From: Aplidium turbinatum
Lineage: Eukaryota; Chordata; Ascidiacea; Aplousobranchia; Polyclinidae
Length of the DNA stretch: 64,000 bases
Reading direction: 5' to 3'
Assembly: GCA_918807975.1 (NCBI GenBank)
Contig: OU964918.1
Span: forward strand, 7,254,001-7,318,000
Shown: positions 22,537 through 33,045 of the stretch, one piece after another
Numbering within the stretch: position 1 is the stretch's first letter
Layout: each line of letters opens with the position of its first letter
Translations under genes and position numbers: made by a program
The notes under the pieces: generated by a model
Databases searched by the model: none
The model's input: only the letters and a program-made list of their open reading frames with translations
What the model was told of the DNA's origin: nothing

Positions 22537-25500
22537 GTTTGATACTAAGATATCGCGAGAGGTGCTACCATTGTCCATTTGCTTTGTGATGATGATAACC
22601 TTCAACAATCTTTCCTTGCGTGACCTAGGAGTTCCTTTCTACAATGTCGGTCGTTCCTTGACCACATTATTTAATATTATTCTCTCATACTTTGTTTTAA
22701 AAAAAACTACTCCCCCTCTTGCCTTAGTATGCTGTGGAGTCATCATGATGGGTAAGCATTATTTTTACATAAGAGATGAATTCCAAGGCTTCTGTGCAAT
22801 GTGTGTTTTATTTATCTAGCACTTATCAAAAAATGTATACTTAGAGCAACACACTATTACAGTGCAATCTTTCAACATAACGTATCATGTCAGATTGTCA
22901 GTATGCGTCAAAATCTCGAGCATATCAACGCTGGTTTATGAAACCTGGTGCGTATTTTAACCCAACGCGAGCCGCGAATAACAGTTTGCACCTCGCTAAC
23001 AATATTTCAAGAGAGTTTGTTTTCATATTAAAACATCATCGTTCACAAGATGTTTGGCTTCCAAAAACAAATTCTAAACGAAATCCTTTTTTGAGCCATG
23101 TTTACATCCTAATTGTTGAGCGCCTTCCATAATTTCCTTGCTTCAAAGGTTACTTCCTTGGTGTCAATGCTGAGAATGACTTGGTGTCTCTGTCATACTC
23201 TGGAATAATCTACGGGGCGCTTGCCAGCTTTTTTGTCAGCCTAAACGCGATATTCACAGCAAGAGTCCTCCCGGCAGTTGATGGGAATCTGTGGAAGCTT
23301 GGTATGATGACGTTTTTGTTGGAGATTCCTTACTAACACTTTAGTTGTATGTTAGATAATCAATAAGTAGCTTGCCAGTCATGCATTTTGCGTTAGTTAA
23401 GTTTTGTATACCTACTACATTTTGCCTAAAGGCAAAATTGGTATTTTTAAAAAGTTCTTGTTGCACTGAAAAGCTGAGGACAACATTCGTAACTAGCGAC
23501 TTGAAGTTCACAATCATAAAGCACAAGTTTCCAGGAGTAATTGTTGGTGAACGTGTGTATTGATAAGCTGCAGTAGTGTAGTATGCAATAAATTGCAAAC
23601 AAAACTGTGTGGTAACCCCGTAACAACTATTGGTTGGTGCATCTATAATATGCTATGCATTGACCGCGCAAGCTATCCAATCAAACTTGCACACTCAGGA
23701 TACTACAACAATTTGAACTCGTGCGTTCTAATTCTTCCTGTTGTTCTTCTGTCGAGTGACGTCACCACTTTGTGGAACTATTCTTTCCTGACGTCATTGT
23801 CGTTCTGGGCGACTCTTTTGGTTGTCGGCATCTTTGGATTCATGACGGGTTTTGTGTCGACGTGGCAGATACAGGTTGGTGGACCACTACTTTCATGTTG
23901 CAAAAAATGAAGTGTACAGATCAGCAGTCAACACAGGCTTCGTCGCTTGATGAAAATTATTCACGTTTTGATGTTAAATGGAGCCGCCTTGAATACGTGA
24001 ATGAGAGTGAAAGTAAGACAATTGAGCAAGGTCGCGCCAGTATTGCTTGTAAGTTTTTAAAGTCTGTGTGAACAACGCAAACACAAAAGAGTGTCCATAG
24101 GCTCGTGCGGACTAACAACTCGTGCCATGAGAGACCGATATCTAGCAAAGCAGATAGGAAGTGCTGCTTTGAGCGATTAAAACCATTGAATTCCAACAAA
24201 CCCGACATTGAATTCCACGCAATGTGGGATTAGGACTGCCACTATTCTTATCACGCCAGCAAGATTAGTGAATATACTTGTTATCTGTAGGATAACAAGT
24301 ATAACAAATATATAAGTGACCTCCCATGCACTACATCGCAACAGTATGGCTATGCGGATGATCTAGCTCTTCTATATGCTCACAGGAACTGGCATGAGGT
24401 GGAAAGAAAACTTGAAATTGACCTGAAACTGGTGGCTGACTATCTGGACAAGTGGAGGCTCAAACTGAATGCGTCGAAAACAACAATCTCTGCTTTCCAT
24501 CTAAATAATCGGGAATCTCAGCGTCAACTGTCTGTCTCGCTAAAAGGAAATCCTTTACCATACACTGCAAACCCAACTTACCTTGGAGTAAAACTTGACC
24601 GGCAGTTGACCTACAGACCCCACATCGAGTCACTCCGTGCCAAGGTTACCTCGCGAAATAACCTCTTGAGAAGCCTAGCAGGAACAGGATGGGGAGCCCG
24701 AGCATCAACCTTGCGTACAAGTGCACTAGCCTTGGTCTACAGCTCAGCCGAATATGCCTCAGCTGTGTGGAACCGCAGCAGACACACAAAAAAGATGGAT
24801 GTATGCATTAACGACACCTTGCGCATCATCACTGGCTGTCTCCGCCCCACACCTACTGCTTATCTGCCAACTTTGGCTGGCATTGCTCCTGCTCATGTCC
24901 GTAGGGAAGAAGCCTCTTACAAACTGGCTCTACATGCGAGACTCGATCCTCAACACCTTCTCCACAGTCACTCCCAAACAAATGGACCAGTCAGACCTCA
25001 ACGCCTATCATCAAGGCGCCCATTCCATCGATACGCTATACAACTTGTGGATAAGAACTTCAGCTGCATGGAAACATGGGCCCAAGAATGGAACGAGCTG
25101 CCACATATCCCTCCCCAGTTTTCAGTTATGCCAGCACTCTCCATCCCTCCTGGAGCAGACCTCTCAAGAAAGGCATGGGTCACATTGAACAGGATCAGAT
25201 GTGACGTTGGCTGTACTGGAGCTAATCTGTTTAGGTGGGGGTTGCATAATTCGCCGATATGTGTCTGCGGAGCGGTAGAACAAACAATGCAACACATACT
25301 CCACGAATGTTCCATCTTACGACCCCCAAGTGGAATCACTGGTATTCGACAACTGGACCCAACTACCGTATCTTGGCTGCACGAGGAGGCATTGCCAATC
25401 TAAGCTGCTACAAGTCAAACGAGAGAAGAAGAAGATCTGTAGGAATTAAATCGAAAACTTATATTTAATGACATTGGTCGTACATTATTACCGCTGTTTT

Positions 25501-28381
25501 TACCGGAATGGCCCGTTTCGGCTAGTCCGATTGGGCTAGTGCGATTCGGCTAGTCCGATTCGGCTATTACCCTATTCGGCTACAGCCCGATTCGGCTAGT
25601 CCGATTGGGCTAGTTCCCTACTTGGCTACAGTCTTTATCAGTTAGTTCCCTATTCGGCAATTTTTTGAAAATCCAACGATAATCCTTCTGTAATCTAACA
25701 AAATCCTTCTGTAAATCCAACGACGCCTTCTGTTTATTTAGAGAATTTTGTATTTTATTCCACAATAGGCTATTGTTTCTTTTGCATTCTTGCATTTTAT
25801 CCAGTGTTTACTTTTGAGTGCCTTCCCAGACGGTAAAATCCGTCATTTTTGTTGTCTGGGTTCGTTTAAAATATGTGTTTTACATCAAAACAACATTTTT
25901 CATGATTAACAATACAGGTTAATGAGATAAACAGAAGTGTTTTGTTAGTTGTTCGAGTGTGTTATTGTTCAAAAATACATGTAAAAACTTACATACGAGT
26001 TATTAATTACGGAGATAACATAAATTTGATGCTCTAAAACAAAGTCATATATTATCATATATAGTCAAAGTGGCAAATGCGCGGACGGACAGTTTTTACG
26101 ATAATGCACGGTCCATCAATTTAGAGAATTAACCGGCGGTAAGTATTAACCGGCGATTGAATTCAATAATATCAAACCTCCATCTTTACACTCTGACTAC
26201 AAAAAAAATTGGGCCTATATCACGTGAAGTTACGAGTAATTAAGCATTGATTTCAACGACCTAATTTTTGGGCAAAATCAACTTTACGACCGGTTTTTGC
26301 GAACTTTGATCTTCCGCTTTGCAAGGCAACTTGATAGTTACTTTGAACTTTAGTCCAACGTAGAGTGGTTTTACTTTAACCTGAATAAAAAAATGTCTAC
26401 TTCTGGCCTTCTTTCCCAATTAAAATCATTAATCAGCGCATTCGAAAAGGTTTTCCAGAATTTCGTTATTGCTTTGTGACAAGCATTTCTATGGTAAACA
26501 ACTTTACCTCGCTTCCCACTTTTTTCTCAGCTATTCTCTTTTAAATACCGGCGCGCGTAATCTTGCTCCTCCGTCAAGGGGTGGTAATTACACGCAATTC
26601 ATTATGACGCAACCGAAGGCTTTAATTTATCACATGGCTCACCCAGACAGTAAAATCCGCCATTTTTACATTGATTTAACGTCTGCAGATGTTGAATCAA
26701 TGTAAAAATGACTGATTTTGCCGTCTGGGAAGGCACTCAAAGGTAAACACTGGATAAAATGCAAGAATGCAAAAGAAAGATAGCCTATTGTGGAATAAAA
26801 TTTATCAAACTAAAAATACCATTATATTAGCACCATATTAACACATCATTGTATTAATATTGTGTTAACATATCACATCAAAAATTGATCGTTCAAAACG
26901 GCTTTGTTTGCTTGCTCAGCAGTGCATAGCCTTTTACAAAAAGCGGTTACCTTGTCTCGTAAGCTTTGCATGCTGCTCAACAAGTGTATACAGTTTAGAT
27001 TCTTAGAATCACCAAGAAATCACTAAATTTCAACGTGCAGTTTTAATCACGGCTATTTAAACGTGTTGATATGATAAGCTTCGGCAATTGTCTGCGCCAA
27101 TCCGCAATTGGTAGCTTTTCCTCGGTTGAGAATATGCTAATTTCGAAGACTGACTTACTGTCGGATTACTTTGATACGGTTAGGAAGTATTGATTTGAAA
27201 AATTTCCAAGTTCCATTGATTTAATATTATTTCATTTTCCCACTAGGTCACGACTCCGCTCACTCACAACATCAGTGGTACAGCAAAGGCTTGCGCTCAG
27301 ACAGTGATCGCTGTGGTCTACTTCCACACCCCCAAGACCGCGCTCTGGTGGCTCAGCAACCTCATGGTGCTGGTAGGCTCCATGTTCTACGCGATAGTGC
27401 GGAGAGGGATTATGAAGGAGAACCACGCCCAGAAGGTCAGGTGATGAATCGCTTCTGTGTTGAGTTTGAAATCTGGAGAATGATGATGAAATAATCCTGA
27501 TCATTGTGTATCTGCCATCAGCATATAATGTTAAAGTCTGGTTTATTATGTTTGATCCATTGTTTTCATTTTTTACACTTGCTGCTTTTGATCGTCGCCG
27601 TCGTCGTATGAGCATCTGGGGCCGAGGATCTATCCTTTTACCACCTCAGATTAATGCAGTTCCCGGACTACACTGGAAGGCTACTAGAGAGCAGCCGGTC
27701 TTTGGTTTCATCATCCATGACGCGCAGACCTTCCACTCCGGCGGGCTGAAGACAATTTGTTTGTCAGCTCCGTTATGCAGAAGTTGAGCGGCTGGCACGA
27801 ATGGGTGTCTTGATATCAGTCGACGGGAGTGCTCGTTTATGGGAGCAGAGACCTTGGAGTGGATAAGGTGATAAGGCTTCAGTGCCCGCCGACCGAGGGA
27901 CAGAGTGGCTTCTTAGCGACGAAGCTCAGCAGATTGGATGAAAGACGACACCAAACAGGTGCACAGTACTCTGCTGAAGAGTATACTAGGGCCAAGGCTG
28001 CTATACGCTAAGTGTCAGCCCTCGTCCCCAACTGGAGCCTGCTTTTGATGATGTATGTTTTGTCATCACCCTGTGATCGATGCTGCTTGCATTTCTTTTC
28101 ATGGTTACTTTGGTTCAATGACAATTGCGCCACCTAGCGAACGGATATTGACACAAACTTTATCACATCCGAAAGTTTTGAGCAAGTTAAAACCAAACTG
28201 GTTCTGGGTTGGGGGATTCATGACGACCTGCTTCAGCCTCAGTGTCCATCAGCAGCTGGTAATGAACTCGGGCTTTCTTTTGGCTGCTCGCGCGCTCATT
28301 GTTCCACTGACGCAATATAAAGTGTTTTATTTTCCCCACAGGCGCAATTCGAGAGAGAAACCAACTCCAAGTCGCAAGTGA
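22537..28381 (+). CDS. SLC35C1: GDP-fucose transporter (3' five exons)
   Basis: Five exons with matching phases: 22537-22751, 23149-23301, 23699-23874, 27247-27440 and 28342-28381. They encode about 258 residues of a multi-pass Golgi antiporter that brings GDP-fucose into the lumen for fucosylation. Diagnostic stretches are [20 protein letters not shown], then [19 protein letters not shown] in exon 1, [20 protein letters not shown] in exon 2, [16 protein letters not shown] in exon 3 and [20 protein letters not shown] in exon 4. The order matches vertebrate SLC35C1 from about the third membrane span to the C-terminus. The last splice uses CAG|GTGATG at 27440; if it were retained the protein would stop three codons later (QKVR). 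The N-terminal exons are missing and presumably lie before the transposon pile. A LINE sits in the 3.4-kb third intron and a LINE scrap in the fourth. Confidence 0.95.
24293..25434 (+). mobile_element. 5'-truncated Jockey/CR1-like LINE with 10-bp target duplication
   Basis: Flanked by ATCTGTAGGA (24283-24292, 25435-25444). The reading frame is open from the 5' truncation point through the reverse-transcriptase catalytic box [15 protein letters not shown] (about 24339-24385) and the ORF 24399-25403. That ORF contains [55 protein letters not shown] and the terminal Cys/His knuckle [17 protein letters not shown]. The 3' end has a short GAA-type tail. It lacks the endonuclease and upstream reverse transcriptase, so it cannot move alone. 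Because the frame is intact it is one of the youngest insertions here and the best reference for the other LINE scraps. It lies in sense orientation in an SLC35C1 intron. Confidence 0.95.
25505..25660. repeat. Tandem repeat of GATTCGGCTAGTCC-like units
   Basis: About nine imperfect units of 13-17 bp built on CGATTCGGCTAGTC / CTATTCGGCTACAG. It is intronic in SLC35C1 and immediately precedes the left arm of an inverted-repeat element. Confidence 0.8.
25748..26810. mobile_element. Inverted-repeat element, about 1.06 kb
   Basis: The left arm 25748-25850 (GAATTTTGTATTTTATTCCA to CCCAGACGGTAAAATCCGTC) is mirrored by the right arm 26705-26810. Inside the right arm, a smaller hairpin pairs 26646-26682 with 26693-26730 around CCAGACAGTAAAATCCGCCA. 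No coding capacity and no clear target duplication; it looks like a MITE or fold-back element in SLC35C1 intron 3. Confidence 0.6.
27590..28015 (-). mobile_element. LINE 3' scrap in SLC35C1 intron 4
   Basis: The + strand starts with a (CGT)n-like tract and TATGAGCATCTGGGGCCGAG, which is the reverse complement of the LINE 3' end seen at 41750 and 56940. Minus-strand pieces of the C-terminal LINE ORF follow in broken frames (for example CLRPYHLIHS-like and LQSKRH). It is 5'-truncated and decayed. Confidence 0.65.
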
Positions 28382-29914
28382 ACAATGTCTAACTTCGTCA
28401 TCAAACTACTTCAAGTCACTGCTTCGGAGTTCGCGTCCCAATTTGCTTCTTCACTTTTTAGTCGAATTATGCTTCAAGATATCAATCACTTCATTTAGCT
28501 TAATGTCTCAGAGATTCACGCGCGTTGCTACATTGTATGCCGACGTTTCAATCAAGCACTCGGCACAGAGTGATGGTGTCACCCCCCTACCTTTTATAAA
28601 TCTGTAGCTTATGTAGTTTCAATCCCATCAATATGTCCGCGTGCTTTTGCCAGTGTTTCCCGAAACCACTTGGCAATGAAACATCAATGCGATGGACGGG
28701 TATTCAATATGGATTATGATGTATTCAATAGGCAATTATGATGCAAAACAAATAAAGGCTGATCGAAGTAATTAAAATTGTAGGCATTCTATGAATATTG
28801 GTTATTCAGTGGGGGCCATGTCACGGGGTAGTTGTAAGCATTCCAGGGTTCGCTTTGTGTGAACCTCTGTCTCGTCCAACGTAGCATCCGGTTAGGAATG
28901 CACACATGGTTTGCCCCCTTGTGCGGGTATTATTCCATGCTTCGATCAACTGCGTGCTTTGTAGCTCATTGTTCTTATGCGACCACTGCACTTGTTAATC
29001 ATCGCTACGAATCAATTGCTTTGTTGACGTCATCGGTGTGTGGTGTGGCGTTATTTGAAGCTTCATTGTGTTCTATATATTCAACCCTTTTCAGTTTTCA
29101 CCGGTATAAATGAGGATGACTGTGATTGCAGTGTTTAAAACGTAATTAATGACGCTCCAAATGAGATTTTCTATCCCGAGCAATCACCGCATCAGCAGCG
29201 GTGGTCCAAAGCTTCACAAGTTGTTGGAACATTCATGAATACCGAGCTGATTTCTATCTCGTTGCCAAGTGAAGTCGGTCCTGCCATATTGCTGCTTTGA
29301 TGTCGTGTTTTCATCCATCGCCAATTGACTGCGCAACGAATCCACAGTTTACTGTTCTAGCTCATCTCTGAATATTTCGCCGCATATTTGAGTGCCGATG
29401 CAGGTGAGCCTGCAAAGTGACTAGAAGCCTCACTATTGCTGCTACTCGGACTTGGTTGATCGGACAAGCATCGTGCTGGGCTCCGGCGAGATCAGCGTTG
29501 TGTTGATGGCGTGGCGAAGCTTTCCCGTCATAACTTTTTATGTTTGTTTAAATCGTGGGAATCGTTAGAGTTGGTTGCTGGGCAAATTTTGTGAAGCTTT
29601 GTTTCGTCATCAATTAGTGTGGGATCGTCACCAGTGAGGCTTATACGCAAGAAGCCCGACCGATGTTTGTATTGTCTTGGGAAGAGCGAACACTTTCCGC
29701 CAACGGTTCAACGTCCAAGATTGTCGTGATCGGGCGAGGGAGAAGCTACACAAGAATTTTAACATTTCTCCTCCACCAGTGGCCAGAGATTCATATTGCG
29801 TTTGTACTGTGTGGTAGGCTCCTTGATTTTGTATGTGGTGTACAATGTCTTTCTATGCAAGTTGCAGTTTCTTTATTTCAAGTTAATCAGATTGAATTGT
29901 TGACACTGAGCGTA
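28382..29914. other. SLC35C1 3' UTR and intergenic DNA
   Basis: After the candidate poly(A) signal I see no gene, repeat array or transposon end. Base composition is less AT-rich than the neighbouring transposons. Confidence 0.5.
28751..28756 (+). terminator. Candidate polyadenylation signal of SLC35C1
   Basis: AATAAA lies about 370 bp after the proposed stop codon at 28379-28381, the first canonical signal seen downstream in the sense strand. Confidence 0.45.
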
Positions 29915-29922
29915 CTTATGTG

Positions 29923-30422
29923 CAGAGATGTACGTATACGCTGCAAATTCTACGCCGTAGACTTGCGGCGTAGACTTTTTGTTTACGCTGACGCTTACGG
30001 CCACATTTTTTTGGATAGTTGTCACTTTAGGCTATGCCGTAAAGTTTTCGCGGTTTTTTTAGCGTATAGCGTCAACGAATACTTTTTAATGTCTTAACTG
30101 TTGTTTGCATTTTAATTTTGCTGTTGAAAGAATTTCAATGAGCAAAGACATATTGAAATCAAAACGCAGCAAAATGTCAAATGAACGCTTTTAGATGCTT
30201 GTGTTTTTTCGTGGAAACTCAAAATAAAACTTGTTTGTTTCGAGTGGTTTATACCGTGTGAATGTTTGCCACTTGGCAAACAAAATTAGTTTACGCTAGT
30301 GTATGCGCTGACGCCGCCAACTTTTTTTTACAAGTTACGTTGACGCATACGGCGTATGGTTTTTCGAACGTTTGCGTTTACGCTGACGGCGTCAATATTT
30401 TTTGTATACGCGTACATCACTG
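29923..30422. mobile_element. hAT-type MITE, 500 bp
   Basis: Ends CAGAGATGTACGTATACG and CGCGTACATCACTG form inverted repeats; the flanks carry a perfect 8-bp duplication CTTATGTG (29915-29922, 30423-30430). The interior near both ends is rich in repeated words TTTACGCTGACG and GCGTAGAC, likely subterminal transposase-binding repeats. Open frames crossing it are by-products of these repeats. Confidence 0.9.
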
Positions 30423-30784
30423 CTTATGTGTTCCTCCATGTTTATGACCTGTTTGTTATTGTGATGTAAAGCTTATTGTGTAGCGTACTATTATAGAATC
30501 TGATTGGGAAATAAAGTTATTTCTTCATGAAATTGTTGCAGTTATATTCAACCATGCGCCTCCGAATCGTGTTGTCTGCCAGAAGCCTTGATGGCTTTAT
30601 ATTTCATCTTACAATCACTATAAACTGCATAGTTTGTGGACCACAGTATTATGCCCTACCTTGATGTGTTCATGGTATTGCAAACCCTATTGTGTGAGGT
30701 CACAAACGCTATTGTGTGAGGTCACACAGGAGGATGTCTTCAAGATTTTTAGAAGATTTTGTTTTGAGTTGAGGTTGAGTTCAA

Positions 30785-31100
30785 TCTTTGTTTGTTTGTT
30801 TGTTTATCTTTTATCCTGCATTGCGGGAAAGCGGACTTGAGCGCTATGCATCGGTGTACGCCTTCCGACGTACACCTGACCCACGCTGCAGCCGACGGCA
30901 ATGTCTGTTTCCGGTTGTCTACTCTACTTATGACTTAAATTTGGTACTACCCATTACTCGAAATCGATCACTAGGTAGAGGCAATTATCGTAAAGTTTCT
31001 TGCCCAGAGAAACAACAGCAAGTGCGGGTGGCTGGAGTCGAACATGCAGGCTCTCGACTGCGAGCCCAACGCGCTAACCACTCGGCCACGGCTGCCGACT
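30785..31100 (-). mobile_element. tRNA-derived SINE (family 1), copy 1
   Basis: On the minus strand the head reads GCCGTGGCCGAGTGGTTAGC (RNA polymerase III A box) and TGTTCGACTCCAGCC (B box). A body containing TGTTTCTCTGGGCAAGAAAC follows, and the tail is an (AAAC)n microsatellite at 30785-30805. It is about 98% identical by eye to 34767-35083. It lies between SLC35C1 and the beta-helix gene. Confidence 0.85.
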
Positions 31101-31575
31101 CTTGTCAATCTGCATCCCATCATGACGCTCCTTAATGAAGAGGGGGGGGGGAATTACGATATTAACTTATGTAGGCGAGTGGTTTTAAATTTTATAATTA
31201 GACTGCTAAAGGCCGCGTTATGTTTATTACTGGCAATGTGGTAACGAACTTATGTGGATACGTGTTGTTGCAATTTGTCTCGTGTTTATGAGAGATGCTG
31301 GCAAGATTAAATTTTCATTTATCTTTCGTGTGTCTTGTCTTTTGCATTTGTGAATGTATTTTAAATGAGAATTTGTTTTAGTTCGTGAGGGGGTCCATTC
31401 TTTTACCGTTCATTTTGAACATAATTGAATCTTTAGCTTCCCCCAAAAACTATCCACTTTCAATCTTGCGCTGAAATGTACAACAGCGACTGTATTGGCG
31501 ATCCGATCTCGTTTGCTTGGAAAACTTGCCGCTATTCGGCCACGCTCCACCGCTTGTGAGAATTCAAATGAAATA

Positions 31576-32355
31576 CAGTAGAACTCGGTTAATCCGGATT
31601 CGATTTGACCGGCGATTCCATCCGGATTAGGCGAAGATCCGGATTAACCGATGACGGTTCTATCAAGCCTGACGTTACCTAGATAGAAGGGTATCGGTAA
31701 AAATCACCGAAATTGAACGCATTAGTGTGGTCATCTGCCAATTCCGAGACGCGCGATCACCACGTTAGCGATAGAATTCTTTTGAAATGCAGTATGCATG
31801 TAAAACGAATGTATTTGTAGACTCTGCGTCTAACGCAAGAACACACTGGCAAAAGTTATATCTTAAGACATGCGTGTCGGAATAATCTGTAGTCACTCAA
31901 AACTTTTGAAAACAGTTACGGAAGACGAGTTTCTTTGGAAAACTTACAAAAAATCAAACAAAGTCTTCTATTGGAAAAACATCACCGACATACCGCCGAA
32001 AATTCCACCGACATCTTTTCAAGTTACAGTACGAGTTTGAGCATTTGCGCACGAATTTTGCGTTAGGAGGGATTACTGTTCATGAAAAGAAGAAATCCGC
32101 AATAATTTATTGCGTCACATTAACGGAACGATAGATAAGAAGTTACTCGCAATAAGCCACGTTACGTTTTAGCATAAAATGGCAAAACTGTCGGGAAAAT
32201 CCGGAGAAAGCGCAACTTTTGTCCGGAATAGGCGAAGATCCGGATTAAATAATCCGGATAATCCGAAGCCGTTTCTCAAGAAAAAGATTACAAATCATTT
32301 GTACTTCCAGTTTCATCCGGATTAGGCGAAGATCCGGATTAACCGAGTTCTACTG
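31576..32355. mobile_element. pogo/Tigger-like MITE, 780 bp
   Basis: Ends CAGTAGAACTCGGTTAATCC and GGATTAACCGAGTTCTACTG are inverted repeats flanked by TA on both sides (31574-31575, 32356-32357), the duplication used by Tc1/mariner/pogo elements. The segment CCGGATTAGGCGAAGATCCG recurs three times (near both ends and once inside). No transposase ORF was seen. Confidence 0.85.
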
Positions 32356-32375
32356 TAGGCCTAAATTCAAATGAA

Positions 32376-32412
32376 ATATATCGTTTCTAGCAACTAGTGC
32401 TAGAAACGATAA
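32376..32412. repeat. Short perfect hairpin
   Basis: ATCGTTTCTAGCA and TGCTAGAAACGAT are separated by a five-base ACTAG. It lies 20 bp right of the pogo-like MITE and resembles a very small fold-back remnant. Confidence 0.6.
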
Positions 32413-33045
32413 TTGTCCTGATGAACACCCAAACTTTTCAGTATTCAGATTATGAACTTGTTGACCAACTACTGATCAACTTAAACATCTGAAAGAGTAT
32501 TCACAATCACAGAAGGTCTGAGGCAGTGTTTGCATTCACTTCAGTGTTGCAACATGTCACTCCTTGAGATGTTTTCCTTGGTCTGACATCATGTCACGTG
32601 GTCTGAACCCTGACTGGGCCACTCACGGAAGAGGAGATCTCCGCGACCTTCCAAGCTTAGCACAAAGAACGCAACTTCACTCGATAGCAGAATGTAATAT
32701 ATGAAGATTTGCAATAAATTACGTTAAGCTAGATAATGCAAACAAAGCGTGACCGTTCGAAAGAAAACGCAAAATTAAGGACACTTGAGCAACATAACTT
32801 AACTGTTAGAACACTTTCAAAGGATTTATATAAACTTTCACGTCACCAAAACAGTGCTTTGCTGAGTTTCAAACACGCGATTCTTGTACATGGGCAGAAC
32901 TACTGCGGCGATACTGTAGAACCATTCCATGGTGACCTTGCCACCAACTCCGGATTGGTTTAGCCCATGGCTTGGTTTAGCCTCATTATAAGGATTGCAA
33001 CGTCATAAATAATATATGAGAAAAGTTGAGATTTTATGTTTGGAC

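Noticed and set aside
24754-25339. ORFs 24754-25188 (+) and 24998-25339 (-)
   Set aside because: Shadow frames of the LINE ORF 24399-25403, which contains recognisable RT and Cys/His motifs.
29663-30097. 144-codon ORF
   Set aside because: Its second half lies within the 500-bp hAT MITE at 29923-30422 and the first half has no recognisable domain.
30788-31135. ORFs of 115 and 188 codons at 30788-31135 and 34541-35107
   Set aside because: Both run backwards through the two near-identical tRNA-derived SINE copies, which explains their shared peptide.
32736-32963. 75-codon Lys/Arg-rich ORF
   Set aside because: No domain, no homologue recalled, no splice or promoter support; likely chance.
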